Below, piece after piece: positions 24,269 through 32,742 of a DNA stretch of 64,000 nucleotides. Position numbers and translations under genes: made by a program. The stretch's first letter is position 1; every line of letters starts with the position of its first letter. This DNA is from Janibacter endophyticus (lineage in GTDB: Bacteria > Actinomycetota > Actinomycetes > Actinomycetales > Dermatophilaceae), in the NCBI RefSeq assembly GCF_016888335.1, contig NZ_JAFEJG010000004.1, positions 2,418,001 to 2,482,000 on the forward strand. The letters run 5' to 3'. The notes under the pieces are model-generated. The model saw only the letters and a program-made list of their open reading frames with translations. It searched no databases and was not told where the DNA came from.

Positions 24269-25101
24269 GCCTCGAGGTCACCGGCCAGGAGGCGTGGGAG
24301 TGGTTCAGCGGCGCGCCGCTGCGCATCCTCATCACGCTCGTCGCCGCTGTCGTCGTGCGCGGGCTGCTCGTGCGCGCGATCCGCGGCTTCGTCGAGCGGG
24401 CCGCCTCCGGCCGGCTGGCCGGTGAGCGCCACCGCCAGCGCACCCTGACCCTGGGGTCGCTGCTGCGCAGCATCGTCACCTTCACCGTGTCGGGCATCGC
24501 CGTGCTGACGATCATGGCGATCATCGGCATCCCGCTCGCACCGCTGCTCGCCTCGGCGGGCGTCGGCGGCGTGGCGCTCGGCTTCGGCGCGCAGAGCCTC
24601 GTCAAGGACTTCCTCTCCGGCGTCTTCATGATCCTCGAGGACCAGTACGGCGTCGGCGACGTCATCGACACCGGCGAGGCGGTCGGCACGGTCGAGGAGG
24701 TCAGCCTGCGCGTCACCCGGCTGCGCGACGCCCAGGGTGTCGTCTGGTACGTCCGCAACGGCGAGATCATCCGGATCGCCAACCGCTCGCAGGGCTGGTC
24801 GACGGCCACCGTCGACATCCCCTTCTCCTACCGCGAGGACGTCGACCGGGTCGGCGGGATCATCCGCGACGCGACCGCCGGCATGGCGGACGACGAGGAG
24901 TGGTCGGGCGCGCTGCTCGACCCGCCGCGGCTGCTCGGCGTCGAGTCGATCAGCGGCGGCACCGTGACGATGCGCGTGCTCGCGCGCTGCGCGCCCGACG
25001 AGCACTGGGGGGTGCAGCGCGAGATCCGGCGCCGGGTCAAGGACGCCTTCGACCGCGAAGGGGTGGACGGTCCCCCTTTCCCACCCGTCACCACCGCCTG
25101 A
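24265..25101 (+). CDS. Small-conductance mechanosensitive channel, MscS family
   Basis: A 278-residue protein: three transmembrane helices, the last being the Gly/Ala-rich pore helix (LLASAGVGGVALGFGAQSLVKDFLSG), then the MscS beta domain (QYGVGDVIDTG ... GTVEEVSLRVTRLRD) and an alpha/beta C-terminal domain. It should form a heptameric osmotic safety valve. Its GTG overlaps the pepN stop (GTGA at 24265-24268), so the two are translationally coupled. Confidence 0.92.
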   Translation: MSLEVTGQEAWEWFSGAPLRILITLVAAVVVRGLLVRAIRGFVERAASGRLAGERHRQRTLTLGSLLRSIVTFTVSGIAVLTIMAIIGIPLAPLLASAGVGGVALGFGAQSLVKDFLSGVFMILEDQYGVGDVIDTGEAVGTVEEVSLRVTRLRDAQGVVWYVRNGEIIRIANRSQGWSTATVDIPFSYREDVDRVGGIIRDATAGMADDEEWSGALLDPPRLLGVESISGGTVTMRVLARCAPDEHWGVQREIRRRVKDAFDREGVDGPPFPPVTTA

Positions 25102-25124
25102 CGTCCGCCTGAGAGACTGGCGGC

Positions 25125-25529
25125 ATGTTCGCGCAGCCCGGTGAGACCTTCTACTCCCAGGTCGGTGGGCACGACACCTTCGTCGCCCTCGTCTCCGCCT
25201 TCTACGACGGGGTGCGGACCGACCCCGAGCTGCGCGCCCTCTACCCGGAGGAGGACCTCGGCCCCGCCGAGGTCCGGCTGCGCATGTTCCTCGAGCAGTA
25301 CTTCGGCGGACCGTCGACGTACAACGAGCAGCGCGGCCACCCCCGGCTGCGGATGCGCCACGTCCCCTTCGCCGTCACCCTCGACATGCGCGACCGGTGG
25401 CTGCGCCACATGCTCGCCGCGATGGACCAGGTGGACCTGCCCGAGGCGCACGCCGAGGCGATGCGCGACTACTTCTTCCGGGCCGCGCACATGCTCGTCA
25501 ACACCGACGACGAGGGCAACCGGATCTGA
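25125..25529 (+). CDS. glbO: Group II truncated haemoglobin
   Basis: A 134-residue globin of the trHbO type (SYxxVGG-like start FYSQVGGHDTFVALVSAFYDGV, then LEQYFGGPSTY and the proximal His region RMRHVPFAV). Family members bind O2 and take part in NO/peroxide chemistry. It sits 23 bp after mscS, probably in the same transcript, and before the alpha-glucosidase gene, which is the mycobacterial order (Rv2470-Rv2471). Confidence 0.93.
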   Translation: MFAQPGETFYSQVGGHDTFVALVSAFYDGVRTDPELRALYPEEDLGPAEVRLRMFLEQYFGGPSTYNEQRGHPRLRMRHVPFAVTLDMRDRWLRHMLAAMDQVDLPEAHAEAMRDYFFRAAHMLVNTDDEGNRI

Positions 25530-25580
25530 CCCGCGGGTCGCATTTTGCGTGACCCTGCCCACGCTGCGACGATCACGATC

Positions 25581-27290
25581 ATGACGTTTTCCCTGCGCAC
25601 GACCCCCCTGCACGACGGCTCGCCCGCGGACGCGCCCTGGTGGCGCGACGCCGTGATCTACCAGGTCTACCCGCGCAGCTGGGCCGACAGCGACGGCGAC
25701 GGTGTCGGTGACCTGCCCGGCATCACCGAGCGCCTGCCCCACCTCGCCGCGCTCGGCGTCGACGCCGTGTGGTTCTCCCCCTTCTACGTCTCGCCGCAGA
25801 ACGACGGTGGCTACGACGTCGCCGACTACCGCGACATCGACCCGCTCTTCGGCACCCTCGACGACCTCGACGCGCTCATGACCCGTGCCGACGAGCTCGG
25901 CATCAAGGTCATCGTCGACCTCGTCCCCAACCACACGTCCTCGGAGCACGCGTGGTTCCAGGCCGCGCTAGCGGCCGGACCGGGCTCGCCCGAGCGGGAG
26001 CGCTACATGTTCCGCGAGGGCGCCGGCGACGGCAGCGAGCCGCCGAACGACTGGCGCTCGGTCTTCGGCGGCCAGGCCTGGTCCCGCGTCACCGAGGCCG
26101 ACGGCTCACCGGGCCAGTGGTACCTGCACCTCTTCGACGTCACCCAGCCGGACCTCAGCTGGCAGAACCCGGAGGTCCGCGAGGAGTTCGAGTCGATCCT
26201 GCGCTTCTGGCTCGACCGTGGTGTCGCCGGCTTCCGGGTCGACGTCGCGCACGGGCTGATCAAGGCCGACGGGCTGCCCGACTACTCCCGTCGCGAGCAC
26301 ATGATCCAGGGCAACCACACCGCTGAGAGCCCCTACTGGGACCAGGACGAGGTGCACGAGATCTACCGCTCGTGGCGGCGGGTCGTCGACGAGTACTCCG
26401 ACCCCCAGCGCATCCTCTGCGCCGAGGCGTGGGTCCAGCCGCTCGACCGGCTCGCCCGCTACGTGCGCCCCGACGAGATGCACCAGGCCTTCAACTTCGA
26501 CTACCTCGACACCCACTGGGACGCCGAGACCCTGCGCGACGTCATCGAGGCCTCGCTCGAGGCCAACGACGCCGTCGGGGCTCCGGCCACGTGGGTGCTG
26601 AGCAACCACGACGTGCTCCGGCACGCGAGCCGATTCGGCATCGACCAGCACGGGGCGCGCCCCAACGGCATCGCCGCGGACGACCCTCAGCCCGACGCCG
26701 AGCTCGGCCTGCGCCGGGCCCGCGCCGCGACGACCCTCATGCTGGCGCTGCCCGGCGGTGCCTACGTCTACCAGGGCGAGGAGCTCGGCCTGCCCGAGCA
26801 CACGACGCTGCCGCACGAGTACCGGCAGGACCCCACCTTCGTCCGCACCAAGGGCGAAGAGGTCGGCCGCGACGGCTGCCGCGTGCCCATGCCGTGGGCG
26901 AAGGGGGACCCGGCCTACGGCTTCAGCCCCACCGGGGAGAGCTGGCTGCCGCAGCCCGAGGTGTACGCCGAGCTCGCCGTGGACCAGCAGGACGGGGTGC
27001 CCGGGTCGACGCTCGAGCTCTACCGCTCGCTGCTGCGGCTGCGCAAGCAGCGCTGCCTCGGTCGCGGCTCGCTCGCCCACGTCGACGGCTACCCGGGCGA
27101 CGTCGTCGCCTTCGTCATCGACGACCCGGCCGAGCGCACGCTCGTCGTGCTCAACACGGGCGAGGCGCCGGTCGAGCTGCCCGAGGGTGCCGAGGTGCTC
27201 GTCGCGTCCTACGACCTCGCGACCGGCGCGTCCGGCGAGGTTCCCGGCAACACCGCGGTCTGGGCCGCGCTCCCCCACGGGACGATCTGA
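25581..27290 (+). CDS. GH13 alpha-glucosidase
   Basis: A 569-residue oligo-1,6/alpha-1,4-glucosidase-like enzyme, the counterpart of mycobacterial AglA. Region I DLVPNHTSSEH, region II GFRVDVAHG with the nucleophile Asp, region III CAEAW with the acid/base Glu, and region IV VLSNHDVLRH with the third Asp are all intact. The N-terminus WWRDAVIYQVYPRSW is typical. ATG at 25581 is preferred to an in-frame TTG 36 bp upstream. Its TGA overlaps the ATG of the next gene (TGATG), so the two are coupled. Likely role: release of glucose from maltose or isomaltose-type oligosaccharides. Confidence 0.92.
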   Translation: MTFSLRTTPLHDGSPADAPWWRDAVIYQVYPRSWADSDGDGVGDLPGITERLPHLAALGVDAVWFSPFYVSPQNDGGYDVADYRDIDPLFGTLDDLDALMTRADELGIKVIVDLVPNHTSSEHAWFQAALAAGPGSPERERYMFREGAGDGSEPPNDWRSVFGGQAWSRVTEADGSPGQWYLHLFDVTQPDLSWQNPEVREEFESILRFWLDRGVAGFRVDVAHGLIKADGLPDYSRREHMIQGNHTAESPYWDQDEVHEIYRSWRRVVDEYSDPQRILCAEAWVQPLDRLARYVRPDEMHQAFNFDYLDTHWDAETLRDVIEASLEANDAVGAPATWVLSNHDVLRHASRFGIDQHGARPNGIAADDPQPDAELGLRRARAATTLMLALPGGAYVYQGEELGLPEHTTLPHEYRQDPTFVRTKGEEVGRDGCRVPMPWAKGDPAYGFSPTGESWLPQPEVYAELAVDQQDGVPGSTLELYRSLLRLRKQRCLGRGSLAHVDGYPGDVVAFVIDDPAERTLVVLNTGEAPVELPEGAEVLVASYDLATGASGEVPGNTAVWAALPHGTI

Positions 27291-28102
27291 TGCTCTACGC
27301 GAGGCCCGGTCGGCCGGTCTCCGCCTTCGCGTACTTCGACGCCCCGACGCCGATCGGCCTCGCGCACCGGGGCGGGGCGGGCTTCGAGCCCAACGTGGGC
27401 CGGGAGAACACCGTCGCCGCCTTCCGGCGGGCCGTCGACATGGGCTACCGCTACCTCGAGACCGACGTCCACGCGACCTCGGACGGGCGGCTCGTCGCCT
27501 TCCACGACGACGTCCTCGACCGGGTGACCGACGGCAACGGTGCGCTCGCCGGGCTGCCGTGGTCGGACGTCGAGCAGGCCCGCACCCACGCCGGTGACGC
27601 GGTGCCGCTCATGGACGAGCTCTTCGAGACCTTCCCCGACGCCCGCTTCAACATCGACATCAAGGCACCGGGTGCGATCGCCCCTCTCGTCGAGGTGATC
27701 CGGCGGCACGACGCGATCGACCGGGTGTGCATCGGCTCGTTCTCCGACGAGCGGCTGCGCGCCGCGCGGCGTCTGCTCGGGCCACGGCTGGCCACATCGG
27801 CCGGGCCGGCCGGCGTCGCAGGGATGCGGCTGCTGCCCGGGCTGATCTCCCGGCTCATCCACTCCCCCGCGCAGGCCCTGCAGATCCCCGTCGACCGAGA
27901 CGTCCGCGGGCGCAACATCACGCTCGTCACCCCGGCGCTGCTCCGCACCGCCCACGCGACGGGCAAGCAGGTCCACGTCTGGACCATCGACGACGCCGAG
28001 GAGATGCACCGCCTCCTCGACCTCGGCGTCGACGGCATCGTCACCGACCGGATCGACACCCTCCGCGACGTCCTCGAGGAGCGCGGCACCCCCCTCCGCT
28101 AA
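27290..28102 (+). CDS. Glycerophosphodiester phosphodiesterase family protein
   Basis: A 270-residue TIM-barrel phosphodiesterase. The start GLAHRGGAGFEPNVGRENT and the downstream YLETDVHATSDGRLVAFHDDVLDRVTDG give the catalytic HRG, E-x-D and FHD motifs of the GDPD family. There is no signal peptide, so it is probably cytoplasmic and acts on glycerophosphodiesters from lipid turnover. ATG at 27290 overlaps the alpha-glucosidase stop. Its stop shares CTAA with the stop of the convergent IMPase gene (28099-28102). Confidence 0.88.
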   Translation: MLYARPGRPVSAFAYFDAPTPIGLAHRGGAGFEPNVGRENTVAAFRRAVDMGYRYLETDVHATSDGRLVAFHDDVLDRVTDGNGALAGLPWSDVEQARTHAGDAVPLMDELFETFPDARFNIDIKAPGAIAPLVEVIRRHDAIDRVCIGSFSDERLRAARRLLGPRLATSAGPAGVAGMRLLPGLISRLIHSPAQALQIPVDRDVRGRNITLVTPALLRTAHATGKQVHVWTIDDAEEMHRLLDLGVDGIVTDRIDTLRDVLEERGTPLR

Positions 28103-28902
28103 CGGGTGAGCGCGGCGAGCACGTCCTCGACGGCGCCCGGGCGGCCGGCGACGCTCCACGTCGTGCCTCGGACGTCGAGCTGCACCGTGCGCCCGCCGAC
28201 GGCCTCGACGAGCGCGGCGCCGGGCAGCCAGTCCCACTCGGGGACGAGCGCCTGGGCCCACACGCCGACCCGCCCCGCCGCCACCGCCGCGAGGTCGCAC
28301 GAGCCGGAGCCGAGCAGGCGCACCGTCGCGGCCCCCTCGAGCATGCGCAGCCACGGGTCGCGCAGGTCCGGGTCCGCGAGCCTCGTCGGGTGGAGGTAGG
28401 TCGCGAGGCAGACCTTGGCGAGCGACAGGTCCGTGAGCGGCTCGAGCGGCGCACCGCGCAGCGTCGTCGGCAGCCCACGACCACCGAGCCAGGCCTCCCC
28501 CGTGACGGGCTGGTGGACCGCCCCGAGCACCACCCCGTCGTCGTCACGCAGGGCGAGCGCGCTGCACCAGTACGCCATCCCCGAGAGGAAGTTGTACGTC
28601 CCGTCCACCGGGTCGATGACCCAGGTGCGACCGGTCCCCGAAGGCGCCTCGGCGCCCTCCTCGCCGACGATCCCGTCGTCCGGGCGCAGGCGGCGCAGCG
28701 CCGCCACGACGAGCTCCTCGGCGGCATGGTCGGCGGCGGTGACGACATCGGAGATCGAGGTCTTGTGCTCGGCGGTGAGCCCCTCCTCGCGCATCCCGGC
28801 GGCGAGCGCGCCCGCCCGCCGGGTCAGCTCCGCCGCGAGGGCTGCGTCGGCGATGTCGTCGGGGATCGTCGTGGGGTCGGTGAGGGCAGCGCGGGTGTCC
28901 AC
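28099..28902 (-). CDS. Inositol monophosphatase family protein
   Basis: A 267-residue Mg-dependent phosphatase. GIVGEEGAE, WVIDPVDGTYNFLSG and EWDWLPGAALVEAVGG are the three signature regions, with all acidic metal ligands present. Possible substrates are inositol-1-phosphate, histidinol phosphate or fructose-1,6-bisphosphate; none can be singled out. The start is the GTG at 28902. A hairpin separates it from the upstream hypothetical gene. Confidence 0.9.
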   Translation of the reverse strand: MDTRAALTDPTTIPDDIADAALAAELTRRAGALAAGMREEGLTAEHKTSISDVVTAADHAAEELVVAALRRLRPDDGIVGEEGAEAPSGTGRTWVIDPVDGTYNFLSGMAYWCSALALRDDDGVVLGAVHQPVTGEAWLGGRGLPTTLRGAPLEPLTDLSLAKVCLATYLHPTRLADPDLRDPWLRMLEGAATVRLLGSGSCDLAAVAAGRVGVWAQALVPEWDWLPGAALVEAVGGRTVQLDVRGTTWSVAGRPGAVEDVLAALTR

Positions 28903-28914
28903 ACCCCCACCCTA

Positions 28915-28940
28915 CGAAGGGGTGAGCGGCCACCCCTTCG
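28915..28940 (-). terminator. Hairpin with CGAAGGGG/CCCCTTCG arms
   Basis: Arms CGAAGGGGTG (28915-28924) and CACCCCTTCG (28931-28940) around loop AGCGGC, immediately after the stop of the hypothetical gene at 28945. It probably terminates the long minus-strand run that begins with the siderophore operon. Confidence 0.65.
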
Positions 28941-28944
28941 CCCC

Positions 28945-29601
28945 TCAGCGGGCGAGCACGTAGCCGGCGCGCGACGAGAGCCGGACCCACGGCCCGCTCG
29001 CGTGCACCGCCACCGGCTCATCCCCCGGCGAGGTGCCGAGGAAGCCGAGGACGTGCATGCCGAAGGCGGCCCCCGACGGCACGGACGGACCGTCGGGGCC
29101 CTCGATCGGACGCCCCCAGACACGCGAGCGCAGCTGGGCCACCGCCGCCGACCCGGCTCCGTCCGGCGTCCCGGTGGCGACCTCGGCGATGCCCGCCGTC
29201 GCCGCCTCGTGCAGCCGCAGCGCCGGGACCACCCCGTGCAGCTGCCAGCCGGACCGGGGTGGGCTGACGGCGGCCCACGACGCGGCGACCTCGGTCGGGG
29301 GCACCGACAGCTCGGTCCCCTCGCCGCGGGCGAAGCGGTCGGTGAGCGAGGCGAGCGCGACGACCGTGTCGAGCGGCTCGGCGGGTCCGGCGAGGGCGAG
29401 GGTGCGCAGCCCGAGGACCAGGCCGGAGCGGGTGAGTCCGGCGCCCGGCAGGACGCACGCCCACACGGCGAGCACGCCCGCGTCACCAACCGGGACGGCC
29501 TGGAGGCGGGCCGCTCCGTCCTCGTCGTGGCGCTTCGCGCGGGCGACGTAGGTGCGCAGGTCGGCGGCCGTGCCCTCGTCGGCGAGGTGGAGGGTGCTCA
29601 T
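28945..29601 (-). CDS. Conserved-looking hypothetical protein
   Basis: A 218-residue soluble protein with no motif I can assign. It is Ala/Gly/Val-rich, without signal peptide or membrane segment. It overlaps the thioesterase stop by 4 bp (29598-29601), indicating coupling, and ends at a hairpin. Codon usage is like that of its neighbours. The function is unknown. Confidence 0.55.
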   Translation of the reverse strand: MSTLHLADEGTAADLRTYVARAKRHDEDGAARLQAVPVGDAGVLAVWACVLPGAGLTRSGLVLGLRTLALAGPAEPLDTVVALASLTDRFARGEGTELSVPPTEVAASWAAVSPPRSGWQLHGVVPALRLHEAATAGIAEVATGTPDGAGSAAVAQLRSRVWGRPIEGPDGPSVPSGAAFGMHVLGFLGTSPGDEPVAVHASGPWVRLSSRAGYVLAR

Positions 29602-30041
29602 CGCCGCCTCCTCAGGGCCACGGGCTCGGCCAGCCGCTCGCGCAGGGCGGCGCGCTCGACGTCAGGGATCCGGCGGGGCCGCTCGGTGGCGAGGTCGAAG
29701 GCGGCGAGCGTGGACTCGGCCCGGGCGTAGAGCCGCTCGCCCACGTCGGCGGGGTCGCGCACCTCGTAGCCGATGTCGAGGCTGGAGCCGCCGACCTTGC
29801 TGACCCACAGGTCGATCTGGACCGGCACAGACCGGTAGACGAGGGGGCGCAGGTACTCGATCTCCTGGCGGGCGACGATCACGCCACCCTCGAGCATGGT
29901 CTCCGAGCCCGAGCCGAACCACTGCGCGAAGGCGGTGATCCGCGCCTCCTCGAGCAGCCGGAGGTACTGGACGTTGTTGACGTGCCCGTAGGCGTCCATG
30001 TCGCTCCAGCGGAGCGGGACGAGGGTCGAGGTGATCGACAT
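29598..30041 (-). CDS. Acyl-CoA thioesterase, 4HBT family (YbgC-like)
   Basis: A 147-residue single hot-dog-fold protein with the motif RWSDMDAYGHVNNVQYLRLLEEAR, in which the Asp/His-Val-Asn segment is the 4-hydroxybenzoyl-CoA thioesterase active site. It probably hydrolyses short- to medium-chain acyl-CoA. It starts 22 bp after the siderophore ATPase gene, so it may be on the same transcript, although a functional link is not evident. Confidence 0.88.
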   Translation of the reverse strand: MSITSTLVPLRWSDMDAYGHVNNVQYLRLLEEARITAFAQWFGSGSETMLEGGVIVARQEIEYLRPLVYRSVPVQIDLWVSKVGGSSLDIGYEVRDPADVGERLYARAESTLAAFDLATERPRRIPDVERAALRERLAEPVALRRRR

Positions 30042-30063
30042 GGGGTCGATCCTCGCAGGCCGC

Positions 30064-30822
30064 TCAGGTGTAGTAGAGGGCGACCGGCAGCCCGTCGACC
30101 TCGACGACCTCGACCTCGGCGTCGTAGACGTCGCGCAGCACCTCGGTCGTCATGACCTCGGAGGCGGGGGCGTCGGCGACGATCCGCCCGTCGCGCATCG
30201 CGACGATCCGGTCGGCGTAGCGGGCTGCGAAGTTGATGTCGTGGAGCACGACGACGACCCGCTTGCCGAGGTCCTCGGCCATCCGCCGCACGAGCCGCAT
30301 GATCTCGGCCATGTGCCGCAGGTCGAGGTTGTTCAGCGGCTCGTCGAGCAGGACGTAACGGGTGTCCTGGGCGAGCACCATGGCGATGTAGGCGCGCTGC
30401 CGCTGCCCGCCGGAGAGCTCGTCGAGGTAGCGGTCGAGGTAGGGCTCGAGCCCGAGGTACTCGATCGCCCGGTCGACGTGCTCGCGGCACTCGGCGGTGA
30501 GGCGGCCCTTCGAGTGGGGGAACCGGCCGAACTCGATGAGGTCGCGCACGGTGAGCCGCGCGGTGATGTGGTTGTCCTGGCGCAGCACCGCGAGGGTGCG
30601 CGCGAGGGTCATCGAGGGCTCGGTCCGCACGTCCATGCCGTCGATGTGCACGCTGCCCTCCTCCGGCGTGATGAGCCGGCCGATGATGCCGAGCAGGGTG
30701 GACTTGCCGGCACCGTTGGGACCGATGAGGGCGGTCACCCCTTCGTCGCCGAAGGTCGTCGTGCAGGCGTCGAGGACGGTGGTGCTGCCGTAGCGCTTGG
30801 TGACGGCGTCGAGGGTGATCAT
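30064..30822 (-). CDS. Siderophore ABC transporter ATP-binding protein
   Basis: A 252-residue ATPase of the FepC/YclP class. Walker A GPNGAGKSTLL, signature LSGGQRQRAYIA, Walker B YVLLDEPLNNLD and H-loop LHDINFA are all intact. It starts within the stop of the second permease gene (ATGA, 30819-30822). It drives uptake of a ferric siderophore bound by the lipoprotein encoded at the head of the operon. The gene order (binding protein, two permeases, ATPase) resembles the YclNOPQ/CeuBCDE petrobactin-type systems. Confidence 0.93.
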   Translation of the reverse strand: MITLDAVTKRYGSTTVLDACTTTFGDEGVTALIGPNGAGKSTLLGIIGRLITPEEGSVHIDGMDVRTEPSMTLARTLAVLRQDNHITARLTVRDLIEFGRFPHSKGRLTAECREHVDRAIEYLGLEPYLDRYLDELSGGQRQRAYIAMVLAQDTRYVLLDEPLNNLDLRHMAEIMRLVRRMAEDLGKRVVVVLHDINFAARYADRIVAMRDGRIVADAPASEVMTTEVLRDVYDAEVEVVEVDGLPVALYYT

Positions 30823-31784
30823 CGGGCTCCCTTGCGCAGGACGAGGTAGAGGAAGAAGAGACCGCCGGCGAACTCGATGATCTGCGCGAGCGCACCCCCG
30901 AAGCCGAGGAGGCGGTCGAGGACGAGCTGGGCACCGAGCAGCGAGAGCATGCCGAGCAGGACCGCGGTCGGCAGGGTCCAGGCGTGCCGGAAGGTACCTG
31001 CGTAGCTGTAGGCGAGGTTCGCGACGATGAGACCGAAGAAGAGGATCGGCCCGACGAGCGCGGTCGAGGCCGCGACCATGACCGAGACCGTGCCGAAGAG
31101 GATCATGACGACCCGGCGGTGCTCGACCCCGAGACCGACGGCGATCGGCTCGCCGAGGCTCAGGACGTCGAGGATCCGGGTCAGCGGCAGGACGGCCAGC
31201 ACGGCGAGCACGACGAGGCCCGCCGTGAGCCACAGCAGCGTCCGGTCGGGGCGGGTGAGCGACGCGTACATCGTGTCGGTCAGGACCTGGAAGTCGAGCG
31301 GGTCGAGCATCCGCTGCATCCACTCGGTGAAGGCGCGGAAGAAGGTCCCGAGGACGATGCCGACGAGCAGCATGAGGTGGATCGAGCGGCGCCTGCCGCC
31401 GAACATCCAGGTGAAGAGCAGGACGCTGAAGGCGACCATGACGAGCACCTGCACCGCCCACAGCGTCACCTCGTCGGCACGCAGGAAGGCCGCGGACCCC
31501 GCCGCGAAGACGATGACCGTCGAGATGAGCATGTACAGCGCGTCGAAGCCCATGATCGACGGCGTGAGGATGCGGTTCTGCGTGATCGTGTGGAAGACGA
31601 CGGTCGAGACACCGACCGCGACGGACACGACCGCCATGGCCATGAGCGTGCGCGAGCGGATCTTCAGCGCGTACGGGTACGACCCGGGCACGTCGGTGAG
31701 CAGGTAGAGGGCAGCGAGGACGACGACGGCCGCCGCGAGCACGCCTAGCCGGACAGCGGGGCGACGCCAGGCATCAGTGAGCAC
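30819..31784 (-). CDS. Siderophore ABC transporter permease 2 (FecCD family)
   Basis: A 321-residue permease with about nine hydrophobic segments. The GTG at 31784 overlaps the first permease gene by 11 bp. FecCD features include VGLGVEHRRVVMILFG and GPILFFGLIVANLAYSYAGTFRHAWTLPTAVLLG. It forms a heterodimeric channel with permease 1. The longer frame upstream is antisense or out of frame with permease 1 and is rejected. Confidence 0.9.
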   Translation of the reverse strand: MLTDAWRRPAVRLGVLAAAVVVLAALYLLTDVPGSYPYALKIRSRTLMAMAVVSVAVGVSTVVFHTITQNRILTPSIMGFDALYMLISTVIVFAAGSAAFLRADEVTLWAVQVLVMVAFSVLLFTWMFGGRRRSIHLMLLVGIVLGTFFRAFTEWMQRMLDPLDFQVLTDTMYASLTRPDRTLLWLTAGLVVLAVLAVLPLTRILDVLSLGEPIAVGLGVEHRRVVMILFGTVSVMVAASTALVGPILFFGLIVANLAYSYAGTFRHAWTLPTAVLLGMLSLLGAQLVLDRLLGFGGALAQIIEFAGGLFFLYLVLRKGAR

Positions 31785-32742
31785 GGCTCCCCCTTCGCAG
31801 CAGGAGCCACAGGAAGAGCCCGGCGCCGATGATCCCGACGACGACCGACAGCGGGATCTCGTAGGGCTGCCGCACGGTCCGGGCGACGAGGTCGCAGGCG
31901 AGCAGGAAGCTCGCTCCGAGCCCGGCGACCCAGGGGATGGCCCGGCGCACGTTGTCACCGATGATCAGGCTGACGATGTTGGGCACGACGAGCCCGAGGA
32001 AGGGCAGCATGCCGGCGGTCACGAGGACGGCCGCGGTGATGACGGCGACGACGACCATGCCGAGCGCCACGACCTTGCGGTAGTCCAGACCGAGGCTCGT
32101 CGCGAAGTCCTCACCCATGCCGATGACGCTGAAGCGGTCGGCGGCGAACCACGCGACGATCGTCATCGCGCCGGCGAGCCAGACGAGCTCGTAGCGGCCC
32201 CTCATCACCCCGGCAAAGCTGCCCTGGCTCCACTGCGAGAGCGACTGCAGCAGGTCGAGCCGGTAGGCGAAGAAGGTCGTCACCGCGCCGACGACGCCCC
32301 CGAGCATGATGCCGACGAGCGGCACGAGGACGAGCTGGCGCACCGGCACGAACCGCACGACCCGCAGGAAGACCCACGTCCCGAGCAGCGCGAAGGCGGC
32401 GGCGACACCGGCCCGGCCCATGACCGAGATGCCCGGCAGGAAGATGATCGTGAGGAGCACGCCGAGCGAGGCGAACTCGGTGACCCCCGTCGTGCTCGGC
32501 TCGACGAACTTGTTGCGGACGAGCATCTGCATGATGAGCCCGGCGATGCCGAGCGACGCCCCGGTGAGCAGGACGGCGAGCGTGCGCGGGATCCGGGTGG
32601 TCAGGAGCAGGAAGGCGTCGTCGCCGGAGAGGTCTCGCAGGGCAGCGCCCAGCGACACCTCGGACGCGCCGATGACGAGGCTGAGCAGCGCGAGCGGCAG
32701 GAGCGAGCCGAAGACCGCCCCCGCCGCAAGCCGCTGCGTCAC
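31774..32742 (-). CDS. Siderophore ABC transporter permease 1 (FecCD family)
   Basis: A 322-residue permease with about nine hydrophobic segments from the GTG at 32742, which overlaps the binding-protein stop as GTGA. Characteristic stretches are TRIPRTLAVLLTGASLGIAG near the N-terminus, SLGLDYRKVV, and GMLPFLGLVVPNIVSLIIGDN. It pairs with permease 2. The tight overlaps across the four genes indicate one translationally coupled operon under the iron box at 33794-33812. Confidence 0.91.
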   Translation of the reverse strand: MTQRLAAGAVFGSLLPLALLSLVIGASEVSLGAALRDLSGDDAFLLLTTRIPRTLAVLLTGASLGIAGLIMQMLVRNKFVEPSTTGVTEFASLGVLLTIIFLPGISVMGRAGVAAAFALLGTWVFLRVVRFVPVRQLVLVPLVGIMLGGVVGAVTTFFAYRLDLLQSLSQWSQGSFAGVMRGRYELVWLAGAMTIVAWFAADRFSVIGMGEDFATSLGLDYRKVVALGMVVVAVITAAVLVTAGMLPFLGLVVPNIVSLIIGDNVRRAIPWVAGLGASFLLACDLVARTVRQPYEIPLSVVVGIIGAGLFLWLLLRRGSRAH